This document shows, piece by piece, positions 50,184 through 59,721 of a DNA stretch of 64,000 nucleotides (position 1 is the first letter of the stretch; every line of letters begins with the position of its first letter). Source of the DNA: Brevibacillus parabrevis (lineage in GTDB: Bacteria > Bacillota > Bacilli > Brevibacillales > Brevibacillaceae); assembly GCF_003710905.1 (NCBI RefSeq), contig NZ_RHHV01000012.1:248001-312000 (forward strand). The letters are read 5' to 3'. The notes beneath the pieces are model-generated. The model was given only the letters and a program-made list of their open reading frames with translations. It was not told the DNA's origin and ran no database searches. The position numbers and the translations under genes are program-made.

Positions 50184-50308
50184 CGCGAGTGAAGCGGCGA
50201 GGGCGATGACAGCACACGCTACACTTTCCCATGTGGCGCTTTGACAGCCTGTAGGATACAATGAGAGTGAATCTTGTTGAACCCCTTGTCATTCAGGAGG
50301 AGAACCGG

Positions 50309-50971
50309 TTGAAGTATAAAAGCGTATTTGATATCATCGGCCCCATCATGGTTGGACCATCGAGTTCCCATACAGCTGGCGCAGCCCGGATTGGCCGGGT
50401 GGCACGCAAGCTGTTCGGACGTCAGCCACAGCGGGCAGACATTACTTTTTACGGCTCATTCGCGAAAACCTATCAGGGACACGGCTCCGATGTGGCGACC
50501 GTTGCAGGGATTCTCGACTTCGATACATCCGATCTGCGCTTGAAAAATTCGCTCCTGCTTGCAGAAAAAGCCGGGATGGAAGTCGCGCTGACTACCTCCG
50601 ACGTTTTGACGGAGCACCCGAACACGGCGCGGATCAAGCTGTCTGACGATCAGCACCAGGTTGAACTGGTAGGCGTATCGATTGGCGGCGGAAAAATCGA
50701 GGTGCTGGAACTGAACGGCTTTTCGTTTCAGCTCGGTTTCGACACGCCGACGTTGCTCGTTTTGCACGAAGACCGCTTCGGCATGATTGCCGCTGTAGCG
50801 AAAGTGCTCACGCAGCACCGGATCAATGTCGGATTCATGGAAGTGTCCCGACACGAACGCGGCTCCCGCGCCTTGATGGCGATTGAGACAGACTCGACGG
50901 TTTCCGCAGAAGTGCTGGAGGAAATTCGTCAGATTCCCCATATTTTTGATGTTTCCCTGCTCTCGCTCTAG
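50309..50971 (+). CDS. sdaAB: L-serine dehydratase beta subunit
   Basis: 220 aa from a TTG with AGGAGGAG upstream, the same length and N-terminus as the B. subtilis protein. 'FDIIGPIMVGPSSSHTAGAARIG' at ~5-27 is the conserved serine-binding SSSHT region. A C-terminal ACT domain (~148-220) is present. Works with SdaAA to convert serine to pyruvate and ammonia. Confidence 0.95.
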   Translation: MKYKSVFDIIGPIMVGPSSSHTAGAARIGRVARKLFGRQPQRADITFYGSFAKTYQGHGSDVATVAGILDFDTSDLRLKNSLLLAEKAGMEVALTTSDVLTEHPNTARIKLSDDQHQVELVGVSIGGGKIEVLELNGFSFQLGFDTPTLLVLHEDRFGMIAAVAKVLTQHRINVGFMEVSRHERGSRALMAIETDSTVSAEVLEEIRQIPHIFDVSLLSL

Positions 50972-51025
50972 CCAACATCCGAGCCAAAGCACGAATAGCA
51001 GGATCAGAGGAGTGAAATCAACCAG

Positions 51026-51910
51026 ATGTTTCGTAATGTAGCTGAACTGGTAGAATTGGCCGAATCGCAAGGGAAACCGATCTCCCAGGTGATGATCGAA
51101 GCGGAAATGGAAGTTTCCCAGCGTACAAAAGAGGCGATCATGCAAGACATGTACGCCAATCTCGATGTGATGGAAAAAGCAGTGCGCCGCGGCCTTACGG
51201 AAGATATCCGCTCCCATAGCGGACTCACGGGCGGCGATGCGAAAAAACTGCAAGAATATATGAAGAACAAGCCTTTCTTGTCCGGCCCGACTCTGCTCAA
51301 CGCCGTGTCGATGTCGGTAGCGGTCAACGAGGTGAACGCAGCGATGGGAACGATCGTAGCGACACCGACAGCGGGTGCCTGTGGGATTGTGCCGGGAACA
51401 CTGTTTGCCGTCTCAGACAAGCTGCAACCAACCCGCGAGCAGATGGTCAACTACTTGTTCACGGCTGGAGCGATCGGCTATTGCATCGCCAACAATGCGT
51501 TTATTTCCGGTGCGGCTGGCGGCTGTCAGGCAGAAGTAGGCTCGGCGACCGCGATGGCAGCGGCTGCGATTGTGGAGATGGCAGGCGGCACCCCGGAAGA
51601 ATCGGCGCAGGCAGTGGCGATTGCCTTGAAAAATATGCTCGGTCTGGTTTGTGACCCCGTAGCCGGACTGGTAGAAGTGCCGTGTGTCAAACGAAATGCG
51701 ATGGGAGCGGCGATTGCGACAGTCGCAGCGGACATGGCGATGGCGGGAATCAAGAGCGTGATTCCGACAGATGAAGTCATTGATGCGATGTACCGGATCG
51801 GCTGCTCCATGCCGACTGCCTTGAAGGAAACCGCGCAGGGCGGATTGGCAGCAACCCAGACAGGCCGTATGATCGAAGCGAAAGTGTTCGGCGTACGGAT
51901 GGAGAAGTAA
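51026..51910 (+). CDS. sdaAA: L-serine dehydratase alpha subunit
   Basis: 294 aa. Iron-sulfur type enzyme: conserved cysteines in 'CDPVAGLVEVPCVKRN' (~209-224) and a further one near 'YRIGCSMP' (~257) hold the 4Fe-4S cluster. 'ATPTAGACGIVPGTLF' forms the catalytic core. RBS GGAG is about 13 nt from the ATG. recG begins one base after its stop. Confidence 0.95.
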   Translation: MFRNVAELVELAESQGKPISQVMIEAEMEVSQRTKEAIMQDMYANLDVMEKAVRRGLTEDIRSHSGLTGGDAKKLQEYMKNKPFLSGPTLLNAVSMSVAVNEVNAAMGTIVATPTAGACGIVPGTLFAVSDKLQPTREQMVNYLFTAGAIGYCIANNAFISGAAGGCQAEVGSATAMAAAAIVEMAGGTPEESAQAVAIALKNMLGLVCDPVAGLVEVPCVKRNAMGAAIATVAADMAMAGIKSVIPTDEVIDAMYRIGCSMPTALKETAQGGLAATQTGRMIEAKVFGVRMEK

Positions 51911-51911
51911 A

Positions 51912-53966
51912 ATGGCTGGGGCTTATCAGTCACCCGTCTCCCTTTTGCACGGGGTAGGGGAGGAACGGGCGAAGGCATTTGCGGGACTCGGGATTCACAG
52001 CATCGGCGATTTGCTGGAGTATTTCCCTTCCCGCTACGAAGATTACCGCGTGCGCGATTTGACAGAAGTAAAAGATGGAGAGAGGGTCACGCTGGCAGGT
52101 ACGGTGTACGGCGAACCCTCTGTTCGTTTTTATGGAAAAAGAAAATCGCGCCTCTCTGTCAAGCTGGTGATGGATCGGGTGGTCGTGACGGCTGTCTGGT
52201 TCAACCAGACGTTTGTCAAAACGAGACTGTCGCCCGGGAAGGAAATTCTCGTGACGGGCAAATGGGACAAGCACAAGCTCCAGATTACGGTCAGCGAGAT
52301 GACAGAGGTAGACTCGGAGCGAGCGGCGAAACGAGGCGAGCTGTCTCCGGTCTATCCGCTCGGCGGAGATATGACTACGACGCTGCTGCGTAAATCGATT
52401 CAGCAGGCGCTGCGGCAATACGGCAAGGAAATCCCGGAATTTTTGCCGCCAGACATCGTGGAGCGCTATCGGCTGATGCCGCGCGTCGAAGCGTTTCACT
52501 CGATCCACTTTCCGGAAAATGCGGAAGTAGGACGTCAGGCGCGCCGCCGGATCATGTTTGAAGAGCTGTTTTTGTTCCAGTTGAAAATACAGACGCTTCG
52601 CCGCATCAATCGGCAGCAGTCGGAAGGTGTGGCTCTTTCCATTCCGATGGACGAAGTGCGGCAGTTTGTCAAAGGGCTGCCTTTTCCGCTGACAGACGCG
52701 CAAAAGCGGGTTGTCAAAGAAATATTGGACGACATGCTCGCGCCTCACGCGATGAACCGACTGTTGCAAGGTGACGTAGGCTCGGGGAAAACGGTAGTGG
52801 CGGCCATCGCGCTGTTCGCTGCCGTGAAAGCTGGCTATCAGGGCGCCTTGATGGTGCCGACCGAGATTCTTGCCGAGCAGCATGTGCAGTCGCTGACGAA
52901 GCTGTTGTCAGACTTCGGCATCGAGGTGGCACTGCTGTCGGGATCGTTGACAGCCAAGCGCAGACGCGAAGTCATCGGCTCGCTGCAAATGGGGCTGATC
53001 GATGTCGTCGTCGGGACGCATGCGCTCATCCAGGAGGACGTGTTCTTCTCGCGCCTCGGCCTGGTCATTACGGACGAGCAGCACCGCTTCGGCGTAGAGC
53101 AGCGGCGCATTTTGCGCAACAAAGGACTGACTCCCGACGTCTTGTTCATGACGGCTACGCCGATTCCCCGGACGTTGGCGATTACGGCGTTTGGCGATAT
53201 GGACGTTTCGACGATCGACCAGATGCCGGCAGGCCGCAAGCCGATTGAGACAACGTGGAAAAAGCACGACCAGTTTCCGGCCGTCCTGGAGCAGATGCGC
53301 GATGAGTTGCGAAAAGGACGCCAGGCGTACGTCATTTGTCCGCTCATTGAAGAGTCGGAAAAGCTCGATGTGCAAAATGCAATCGACGTCCACGCCCAGC
53401 TCACCCATGTTTTCCCAGAATTTGGCGTCGGGCTGATGCACGGTCGCTTGCCTGCCAAGGAAAAGGACGCGGTGATGCAAGCTTTTCTCGCAGCGGAGCA
53501 CGCCGTTCTCGTTTCGACTACGGTCGTCGAGGTCGGAGTCAACGTGCCGAATGCGACGTACATGGTCATTTACGATGCCGAGCGCTTCGGGCTTGCCCAG
53601 CTGCACCAGCTGCGCGGTCGGGTCGGTCGCGGTTCGGAGCAATCGTACTGCGTCTTGATCGCCGATCCGAAATCCGAGATCGGCAAAGAGCGGATGCGCG
53701 TCATGTGCGAGACGACGGACGGCTTTGAGCTGTCGCAGCGCGATTTGGAATTGCGCGGACCGGGTGACTTTTTCGGCACGAAGCAGAGCGGATTGCCGGA
53801 ATTTAAAGTCGCGGATTTGCTTGCCGACTACAAAGCGTTGGAAGTCGCCAGACAGGAAACCGCGAGACTCGTGGCCGAGGACGCTTTTTGGCGGGAGCCA
53901 GCTCATCAGTGGCTGCGCGATTACTTGCAGCGTGAAGGCGTGCTGGATGGCATCGTCTTTGATTAA
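51912..53966 (+). CDS. recG: ATP-dependent DNA helicase RecG
   Basis: 684 aa, full-length. Wedge domain with OB fold (~50-150), Walker A 'GDVGSGKTVVAA' at ~287-298, DEQH box at ~387, TRG/motif V-VI 'VEVGVNVPNATYMVIYDAERFG' and 'RGRVGRG', and the C-terminal 'GFELSQRDLELRGPGDFFGTKQSG'. Remodels stalled forks and Holliday-type junctions. Ends the conserved block; a terminator follows. Confidence 0.97.
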   Translation: MAGAYQSPVSLLHGVGEERAKAFAGLGIHSIGDLLEYFPSRYEDYRVRDLTEVKDGERVTLAGTVYGEPSVRFYGKRKSRLSVKLVMDRVVVTAVWFNQTFVKTRLSPGKEILVTGKWDKHKLQITVSEMTEVDSERAAKRGELSPVYPLGGDMTTTLLRKSIQQALRQYGKEIPEFLPPDIVERYRLMPRVEAFHSIHFPENAEVGRQARRRIMFEELFLFQLKIQTLRRINRQQSEGVALSIPMDEVRQFVKGLPFPLTDAQKRVVKEILDDMLAPHAMNRLLQGDVGSGKTVVAAIALFAAVKAGYQGALMVPTEILAEQHVQSLTKLLSDFGIEVALLSGSLTAKRRREVIGSLQMGLIDVVVGTHALIQEDVFFSRLGLVITDEQHRFGVEQRRILRNKGLTPDVLFMTATPIPRTLAITAFGDMDVSTIDQMPAGRKPIETTWKKHDQFPAVLEQMRDELRKGRQAYVICPLIEESEKLDVQNAIDVHAQLTHVFPEFGVGLMHGRLPAKEKDAVMQAFLAAEHAVLVSTTVVEVGVNVPNATYMVIYDAERFGLAQLHQLRGRVGRGSEQSYCVLIADPKSEIGKERMRVMCETTDGFELSQRDLELRGPGDFFGTKQSGLPEFKVADLLADYKALEVARQETARLVAEDAFWREPAHQWLRDYLQREGVLDGIVFD

Positions 53967-53977
53967 AAATGGAAAGC

Positions 53978-54022
53978 AAGAGTCTTCTTTTGCACGTTTG
54001 TGTGCGGGGGAGGCTCTTTTTT
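53978..54022 (+). terminator. Rho-independent terminator after recG
   Basis: AAGAGTC...TGCAC / GTGTGC...GCTCTT long imperfect stem followed by TTTT. Confidence 0.75.
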
Positions 54023-54124
54023 AGTGATAAAACGATTTTTTTCAGGAAAAAAATGTGACGAAATGGCAAGGATAAACGTCTTATCTTCACGGATAAAAAT
54101 TTACTGGGGAGAGAGGCGAATTTT

Positions 54125-55684
54125 GTGTTTTTGCGAAATCTTCGGGGAATGAGCATCGCGTTGGGCTTCTCTTTGATCATCATGACGGGTTGCAGCATGG
54201 CCGCAGCCTCTTCGGCACAAAAACAAACGGGCACAAATCCAGCAACAGGCGCTTCGTCCGGCAAAGCCGCACCATCGGGCACGACACCGAAGGCAGCGGA
54301 TGACTGGAAGCAAAAGGAGCGCCCTTACGATTATGCAAGCATGAAAGCAGATGTGGTTATTCAATTAGATGAGGACACGCGGTTGCAGTCGCCGCTGCGC
54401 ACGGTAGTCGGACCGACTCCGCAGTCGTACACGCTCTTTTTCCGGGAGGAGATGGACCGGGGAAGCGTGGAGACGACGATTCGCAAGCACGCGAAAGAAG
54501 AGGCGGCGAGAGAAGGTTTGGGGTTCATTGAACCGACGTTTGCTTTTCAATGGTTGAACAACCGTCAGTTGCAAGTGCTGGTAACTCTTCCTGCTACCGC
54601 CGGAAAAGAGCGGGATTGGACGGAATACGTTCTGAGTGCCGGGGGAGCCAAATCGACAAAAGGCACGGTGATTGGTGCAGCGAATGCCTTTCACGCTGTT
54701 GTGCTTGCGCCTTCGCAAATTTGGCGAATCTCTGTCGATGGCAAAGTGCGCGAGAAGCTGACTGACTTTTCCGTCATGACCAATATGAAGTTTTTGGACC
54801 GCGAGCAACGGTACGTGCTGCAGAGCCGTTTCACGAAATATTGCGAGTGCGACGCCCGGTATCCGATGCTCTATTCGATTTATGATACAAAAACAAAGGA
54901 ACGGACCCTTTACCCAGTGGAGCTTGCGGACAACTATCGTGGAGCGGGCGATTTCATCGCCGATCGCCGGGGCTTCTTCTATGCACAGCCGGATAAAGGA
55001 ATCACTGTTCCGCCAAGCGACAGCGCCGTTCGCGTTCAGGTACAAGGGTACGTGCATGGTGCGAGCTTCAGCTACGATCAGAAACAATTGCTGATGGCAG
55101 TGGGGAAAGCCGAGCAGAAAAAAGACCTCGATCTCGTTGTGTTTGATCTGGAAAAGGGAACGGAAAAGCGCATTCCTGGAGCGATCAAGGGATGGGTGCC
55201 TACGAGCGAGTCCAACGGGGAGATTTTGCCTGTCGCCTTCCAGGACGATGGCCGCTACGCCACGTTCGCGATGAGAAGCGAAGAATCAGGCTTTGAGGAA
55301 ATACGTCTGCGCTATGAGTGGAAGAGCGGCAAGGTCATCGCATGGACACCGCCTGTTCCGGCCGATTCCTGGTCCGGGTATGTGCAGTCGACGGATGGCG
55401 CGTATCAAATGTACTGGAACGCAGGTCTGTTCAAAGGCAACGTGCCGCTGATGGACATGCGCGGCGATGGTCTCTGGCTGCCGGGCACGCACCGTTTTTT
55501 GTTTACGGAATGGGAAAAAGCCGCGCAGGAAACCGACTTGAAGCAATCGCTGTACTTGTTTGACGCCGATACAAAAGCACAGTCCGTGCTCGTGTCGGGC
55601 CTTCCTGCGGGTCTTTCCATCCTGGGAGCAAGCGCGGATGGCAAATGGTTGTACGTGATGACGGACCGAACGCTTGCTCCTTAA
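54125..55684 (+). CDS. Secreted lipoprotein with Big_5-like and beta-propeller-like regions
   Basis: 519 aa from a GTG with GAGAGAGGCG upstream. Signal peptide and lipobox IIMTGC (~18-23), then a Ser/Ala/Gly/Thr linker. Residues ~95-185 resemble a bacterial Ig-like (SbsA/Big_5) domain with 'LFFREEMDRGSVE'. The rest has repeated 'F.YD.KQLLM..G', 'LFDADT', 'SADGKWLYVM' patterns of WD40/TolB-like blades. It is probably a membrane-tethered extracellular protein. Function unknown; monocistronic. Confidence 0.7.
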   Translation: MFLRNLRGMSIALGFSLIIMTGCSMAAASSAQKQTGTNPATGASSGKAAPSGTTPKAADDWKQKERPYDYASMKADVVIQLDEDTRLQSPLRTVVGPTPQSYTLFFREEMDRGSVETTIRKHAKEEAAREGLGFIEPTFAFQWLNNRQLQVLVTLPATAGKERDWTEYVLSAGGAKSTKGTVIGAANAFHAVVLAPSQIWRISVDGKVREKLTDFSVMTNMKFLDREQRYVLQSRFTKYCECDARYPMLYSIYDTKTKERTLYPVELADNYRGAGDFIADRRGFFYAQPDKGITVPPSDSAVRVQVQGYVHGASFSYDQKQLLMAVGKAEQKKDLDLVVFDLEKGTEKRIPGAIKGWVPTSESNGEILPVAFQDDGRYATFAMRSEESGFEEIRLRYEWKSGKVIAWTPPVPADSWSGYVQSTDGAYQMYWNAGLFKGNVPLMDMRGDGLWLPGTHRFLFTEWEKAAQETDLKQSLYLFDADTKAQSVLVSGLPAGLSILGASADGKWLYVMTDRTLAP

Positions 55685-55694
55685 ATCGCGATCA

Positions 55695-56180
55695 TCACGA
55701 TTCGTATTCGTCGGCAAGCATGGACAGGATAAGCAAAGATTCGTACGTATCTCCGGTCTTCAGGCAGTCGCGCAACGTTCCTTCCACGCGAAAGCCTTCG
55801 GAAAGGTAGAGCGTGCGGGCGACGTCGTTTGTTTCCTTGACGTCCAGCCAAAGGCGGTGGGCTTTTCGTTCCTGAAAAGCCCATTGCTTGATTTGGCGCA
55901 AGATGCTGCGGCCGTAGCCTTGACCTTTGACTGCAATCGTAATGCGTTTCAGCTCAATTGAATCATGCGGATTGGCCAGCCCGGCGATGATGACGTAGCC
56001 TACGGGGTGGCCTGTTTCTGCTTTTTCAGCGATCATGTGCAAAACATCGGGATCGTCAAGAGCTTCCCGATGCCGTTCTTCGCTCCAGACGACGAGAAAA
56101 GGGGCGTTTTCGGGTGCTTGCTCCACATCGCAAACGAACGGGAGGTCTGTTGGCACGGTAAGGCGCAGGCGGATCGTCAC
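55695..56180 (-). CDS. GNAT family N-acetyltransferase
   Basis: 161 aa from a GTG (AAAGGGG upstream). Acetyl-CoA binding motif A 'IAVKGQGYGRSILRQIKQWA' (R/Q-x-x-G-x-G/A type) at ~98-117 and 'LWLDVKETNDVARTLYLSEGFRVEG' at ~126-150 typical of GNATs. Substrate unknown. Followed upstream (same strand) by a VOC gene. Confidence 0.87.
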   Translation of the reverse strand: MTIRLRLTVPTDLPFVCDVEQAPENAPFLVVWSEERHREALDDPDVLHMIAEKAETGHPVGYVIIAGLANPHDSIELKRITIAVKGQGYGRSILRQIKQWAFQERKAHRLWLDVKETNDVARTLYLSEGFRVEGTLRDCLKTGDTYESLLILSMLADEYES

Positions 56181-56201
56181 AGTCGGTTTCCCCTTTCTTT
56201 G

Positions 56202-56573
56202 TCAGCATTTGGCTGCCATCAGCAGATTGCCATCCGGGTCTTTGAACGTGAACCAGTGTCCGTGCTGGATCGGACCGACCAGTTCCACCCCCAACTCTTC
56301 CAGGTAACGATAGGAGGCTTCGATGTCCGTCGTGTTGAAGTGAAAGAGCGGAGCATCATCAGGGGTGCGTTTGGGAAAAATTTTGCTGTCCAGCACCAGG
56401 TTGGAGCCGTTGTTCATCGGGATGCAATAAAGGTGTCCAAACGAAATCTCGCCGTCTTTCGGCAGTCCCAACAGCTGGCAGTACCAGTCGCGCGCACGCT
56501 CAATATCGCTGACGGCGATGAAAATGGCTCCGATCTCGGAGTGCAACGGAGAAGGAGAAGTGGTCATGGGCAT
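56202..56573 (-). CDS. VOC family (glyoxalase-like) protein
   Basis: 123 aa from the ATG at 56573 (AAAGGAAG upstream). One VOC module: 'IGAIFIAVSDIERARDWYCQLLGL' at ~14-37 and 'HWFTFKDPDGNLLMAA' near the C-terminus. Usually dimeric metal-binding proteins acting in detoxification or antibiotic binding. The reaction is not assignable. 21 nt from the GNAT gene. Confidence 0.82.
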   Translation of the reverse strand: MPMTTSPSPLHSEIGAIFIAVSDIERARDWYCQLLGLPKDGEISFGHLYCIPMNNGSNLVLDSKIFPKRTPDDAPLFHFNTTDIEASYRYLEELGVELVGPIQHGHWFTFKDPDGNLLMAAKC

Positions 56574-56708
56574 GATTCGCTTCCTTTCGGTACGGTATGG
56601 GAATCGGGATGCTACATGTAGCGAAGCCACCCTGCATCATCGGGCACGAAATGTCGGATCGCTTCGCGGTATGTCTGTTACTCTTTGGTGGAGAGGGAGG
56701 TCATGTTG

Positions 56709-57587
56709 ATGGATATGCTGCAAAAATGGAACGAAGCTCTGGACTACATCGAGGAAAATCTGGCTGGCGAGATTGATGTCAAGCAGGCCGCACGCGTGGC
56801 TTGCTGCTCGGAATACCACTTCAAAAGGATGTTCTCCTCTCTGGCTGGCATTCCGCTTTCCGAGTACATCCGGCGCAGGCGCATCACACTGGCTGCTTTC
56901 GAGCTGAAAGACGAGCGGGTGAGAGTCATTGATGTCGCCATCAAGTACGGGTACAGCTCGCCAGATTCGTTTGCCCGCGCCTTCGTGCACATGCACGGGG
57001 TAACGCCCACCGAAGCGAGAGCCAGCGGCCAGTCGCTGAAAGCTTATCCGCGCATGACCTTCCATCTGTCTATCAAAGGAGGCAGTGTCATGAACTATCG
57101 TATAGAAGAGAAAGCGGGATTTCGCATCGTCGGCTTGCAGAAACGGGTTCCGTTGATGTACAACGGGGTGAATCCCGAGATGGCTGCGATGTGGGCCTCG
57201 CTGGATGCTGAAAAAATCGAGCTGCTCAAATCTTTGTCCAATGCCGAGCCTGTAGGATTGTTGAGCGCATCCACGAATTTTTCCGAAAAGCGGTTGAATC
57301 AGGGCGAGCACGGAGAGCTGGACCATTACATCGGCGTGGCCACGACAAAGGAATGTCCAGAGCACTTCGCGAAGCTCGAAGTGGCGGCCTCTACCTGGGC
57401 GGTATTTGAAGCCGTAGGACCTTTTCCCGATACGCTGCAAGACGTCTGGGGCCGCATTTATGCCGAGTGGTTTCTCTCTTCCGGCTACGAGCTGGCGGAA
57501 GGTCCCGAACTGCTGTGGAATGCCGACAAGGATACGACTTCGCCGACATTTCGCAGCGAGATTTGGATTCCTGTTGTCAAAAAATAA
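56709..57587 (+). CDS. AraC-type regulator with GyrI-like ligand-binding domain
   Basis: 292 aa from the ATG at 56709 (GGGAGG 8 nt upstream). N-terminal AraC double helix-turn-helix (residues ~5-105: '[34 protein letters not shown]', '[21 protein letters not shown]'). C-terminal effector-binding domain of the GyrI/BmrR type (~135-290, '[11 protein letters not shown]' and '[16 protein letters not shown]'). Same layout as the Rob/YdeE-like multidrug sensors. Ligand unknown. Confidence 0.87.
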   Translation: MDMLQKWNEALDYIEENLAGEIDVKQAARVACCSEYHFKRMFSSLAGIPLSEYIRRRRITLAAFELKDERVRVIDVAIKYGYSSPDSFARAFVHMHGVTPTEARASGQSLKAYPRMTFHLSIKGGSVMNYRIEEKAGFRIVGLQKRVPLMYNGVNPEMAAMWASLDAEKIELLKSLSNAEPVGLLSASTNFSEKRLNQGEHGELDHYIGVATTKECPEHFAKLEVAASTWAVFEAVGPFPDTLQDVWGRIYAEWFLSSGYELAEGPELLWNADKDTTSPTFRSEIWIPVVKK

Positions 57588-57694
57588 CATCCTCGTATCA
57601 GATTCGCACACGCTTGCCGAAACACCTGCTGGCGTGTGCGTTTCTTTTGCAGAAATAATTACCAATGTTTTTTTCGGCGGGTCAGGTATAAAAA

Positions 57695-57708
57695 CGAACA
57701 TACGTTTG
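57695..57708. promoter_or_regulatory. LexA (DinR) box 1
   Basis: CGAACATACGTTTG, matching the Bacillus SOS box CGAACN4GTTYG. It lies just upstream of the TATAAT box at 57710-57715 of the polymerase operon. Confidence 0.82.
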
Positions 57709-57716
57709 CTATAATA

Positions 57717-57730
57717 AGAACATAAGTTCT
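57717..57730. promoter_or_regulatory. LexA (DinR) box 2
   Basis: AGAACATAAGTTCT, a second SOS-type palindrome placed right after the -10 box. Two sites around the promoter would give tight LexA repression. Confidence 0.65.
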
Positions 57731-57749
57731 TGTTTAGGGGATGATGGTG

Positions 57750-58991
57750 ATGCCCAATGCGAACAAACGGTGCGTCTTCTTGATCGACATGGAGAGCTTT
57801 TACGCCAGTATTGAAAAAGGGGCCAATCCGGCCTTGCGCAATCAGCCGATTGTGGTCGCAGGAGATCCGCAGCGGCGAAGCGGAGTAGTGCTGGCAGCCT
57901 GTCCGATTGCGAAGTCGTACGGCGTGATTACGGCAGAAGCACTGTGGCAGGCGCAGCAAAAATGCCGCAAGCTCGTAGTCGTGCGTCCGCGCATGGAGAT
58001 GTACCTCCAGATTTCCATGCACATTACCGCGATATTCGAATCGTTTACCGACAAGGTGGAGCCGTATTCGGTTGATGAGCAGTTTCTCGATGTGACCGGG
58101 AGCCTTCACTTGTTCGGCGACCCGTTGCAGCTGGCAGCGCAGATTCAAAAACGGGTCTGGGCGGATACGGGCATCCGCTGCCGGGTAGGAATCGGGGAGA
58201 ACAAGGTACTCGCGAAAATGGCCTGTGACAACTTCGCCAAAAAGCGGAAGGACGGCATTTTTTGGCTGAAACGCGAGGAGCTGGAAGAAACGCTCTGGAA
58301 GCTTCCGGTAGAGAAAATGTTCGGCGTAGGCTCGCGGATGAAGCGGCATTTTCACCGGATGGGCATTTACCAGATCGGTCAGCTCGCGAAGCTCTCGCCA
58401 GATGTGCTTACCCGCCACTGGGGAGTGAACGGCGAAGTGCTGTGGCGTACGGCGCATGGCCTCGACGATTCGCCTGTCTCCCTCGATGTGTACGGCACGC
58501 AAAAAGGGATCGGCCATCATATGACGCTGCCGCGCGATTATCATACGGCCAAAGACATCAAGGTCGTGCTGCTGGAGTTGTGCGAAGAAGTATGCAGGCG
58601 AGCCCGCAAAAAGGAGCTGATGGGTTCCGTCGTGTCGGTTGGCTGCCGCGGGGCGAACTTGTCGGCAGGAGAAGGCTTTGGCCGACAGATGAAGCTGGCA
58701 GAAGCGACGAATGATGCCATGGAGCTGTACGAGGCAGCCTGCCGGTTGTTTGATCGCCACTGGCAGCAGACGCCTGTGCGCAGTATCGGGGTCAACCTGG
58801 AGCAGCTGATTTCCGATCATGCCGTGCAGCTGAATTTGTTCACAGACAACCACAAACGCCGTTCGCTCGCCCGGACGATCGACGAGATTCGGACGCGGTT
58901 TGGCCCGGATGCGATTTTGCGGGCAGCCTCTGTCACGGAGGCTGGTCAGGCGAAAGAACGCGCGCGCAAGATCGGGGGGCACTACAAGTGA
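57750..58991 (+). CDS. Y-family DNA polymerase (UvrX/YqjW-like), SOS-regulated
   Basis: 413 aa from the ATG at 57750 (TAGGGG 9 nt upstream). Catalytic motifs 'FLIDMESFYASIE' (~11-23) and 'YSVDEQFLDVTG' (~107-118), then thumb and little-finger domains. 'QLNLF' at ~359-363 is a sliding-clamp-binding motif. The Pol IV/UvrX group performs translesion synthesis. A UvrX/YqjW-type protein is suggested by length and by the YolD-like gene in the operon. First gene of a three-gene operon with overlapping start and stop codons. Confidence 0.92.
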   Translation: MPNANKRCVFLIDMESFYASIEKGANPALRNQPIVVAGDPQRRSGVVLAACPIAKSYGVITAEALWQAQQKCRKLVVVRPRMEMYLQISMHITAIFESFTDKVEPYSVDEQFLDVTGSLHLFGDPLQLAAQIQKRVWADTGIRCRVGIGENKVLAKMACDNFAKKRKDGIFWLKREELEETLWKLPVEKMFGVGSRMKRHFHRMGIYQIGQLAKLSPDVLTRHWGVNGEVLWRTAHGLDDSPVSLDVYGTQKGIGHHMTLPRDYHTAKDIKVVLLELCEEVCRRARKKELMGSVVSVGCRGANLSAGEGFGRQMKLAEATNDAMELYEAACRLFDRHWQQTPVRSIGVNLEQLISDHAVQLNLFTDNHKRRSLARTIDEIRTRFGPDAILRAASVTEAGQAKERARKIGGHYK

Positions 58992-59374
58992 CGACTCCGC
59001 TGGCAACAGAAGAAGAGTACGAGCTTGTCCGGCAGTACATTTTGTTCGGCATTTTGTTTCAGGCTGTCATGGTCGATTGGAGCCGACTTCAGCTTGTGCC
59101 GTTAAAGCTCTCTTACCAGGCCATGATCGATGGGGCTTTTCAGGAGCTGTCGCGCTGGGCTGAGCGGCAGCAGCAGCAAATGCGCCGCCTTTTGCAGCAG
59201 CGCGACTGCACAGTAGTCCGCGCCAGGCGCGAGGGGCACGTGTACATGGTGCATTACCAGCAGCGCGGATATGTACGGGAAGCCCGGTACACCATTGAAA
59301 TGTTGCAGGCAGAGTGTCAGGAGCTGATCGATTGGTGGATGCGAAATCAGCAGCGAGGAGAGAAGAGAGCATGA
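58988..59374 (+). CDS. Hypothetical protein in the SOS polymerase operon
   Basis: 128 aa from a GTG that overlaps the polymerase stop by 4 nt; its own stop overlaps the YolD-like start (ATGA), so translation of all three is coupled. Helical, rich in Q and R: 'LSRWAERQQQQMRRLLQQRDCTVVRARREGHVYMVHYQQRGY' then 'EMLQAECQELIDWWM'. No signal, no metal motif, no family known. The order polymerase-X-YolD suggests an accessory or regulatory subunit of the polymerase (inference). Confidence 0.7.
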   Translation: MTTPLATEEEYELVRQYILFGILFQAVMVDWSRLQLVPLKLSYQAMIDGAFQELSRWAERQQQQMRRLLQQRDCTVVRARREGHVYMVHYQQRGYVREARYTIEMLQAECQELIDWWMRNQQRGEKRA

Positions 59375-59721
59375 GAGAAAAGCGCGTATCCAAAAAAGAG
59401 AATGTGTTTGTAGCCAGCCGATTTGTCCTCCCGGAACATCGGGAAATGTATTTGCGCGCCAAGGAAGAGGAGCAGAAGTACGTGCCGCCCGAGCTTGACC
59501 AGGAGCAGTTGGGAGCGATGAGCGAGCTGATCTGGCAAGGATTTCAGGCGAACAACCTCTTGAAGCTGACATACTTTGACGGACGCGAGCCGCGGCACTT
59601 GTCTGCCCACGTCATACATATCGATCAGGCGGCCCGGCGATTGAAGCTCAAGACAGGCGACGGGTTTCACTGGCTTTCTTTTGCGTGTTTGCTGCAAGTA
59701 GAGCTGGCTTCGGGTTTTTGA
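59371..59721 (+). CDS. YolD-like family protein
   Basis: 116 aa from the ATG at 59371 (GAGGAGAG upstream). 'VASRFVLPEHREMYLRAKEEEQKYVPPELDQEQL' then a beta-rich YolD-like domain 'NLLKLTYFDGREPRHLSAHVIHIDQAARRLKLK' ending 'WLSFACLLQVEL'. In Bacillus the YolD/YqjX partner accompanies the UvrX/YqjW polymerase in SOS operons, as here. Biochemical role unknown. Confidence 0.8.
   Translation: MREKRVSKKENVFVASRFVLPEHREMYLRAKEEEQKYVPPELDQEQLGAMSELIWQGFQANNLLKLTYFDGREPRHLSAHVIHIDQAARRLKLKTGDGFHWLSFACLLQVELASGF

Noticed and set aside
56637..59006. 789-codon open frame antisense to the AraC gene and Y-family polymerase
   Set aside because: GC-rich third positions create long antisense frames; the plus-strand genes have full catalytic motifs and ribosome binding sites.
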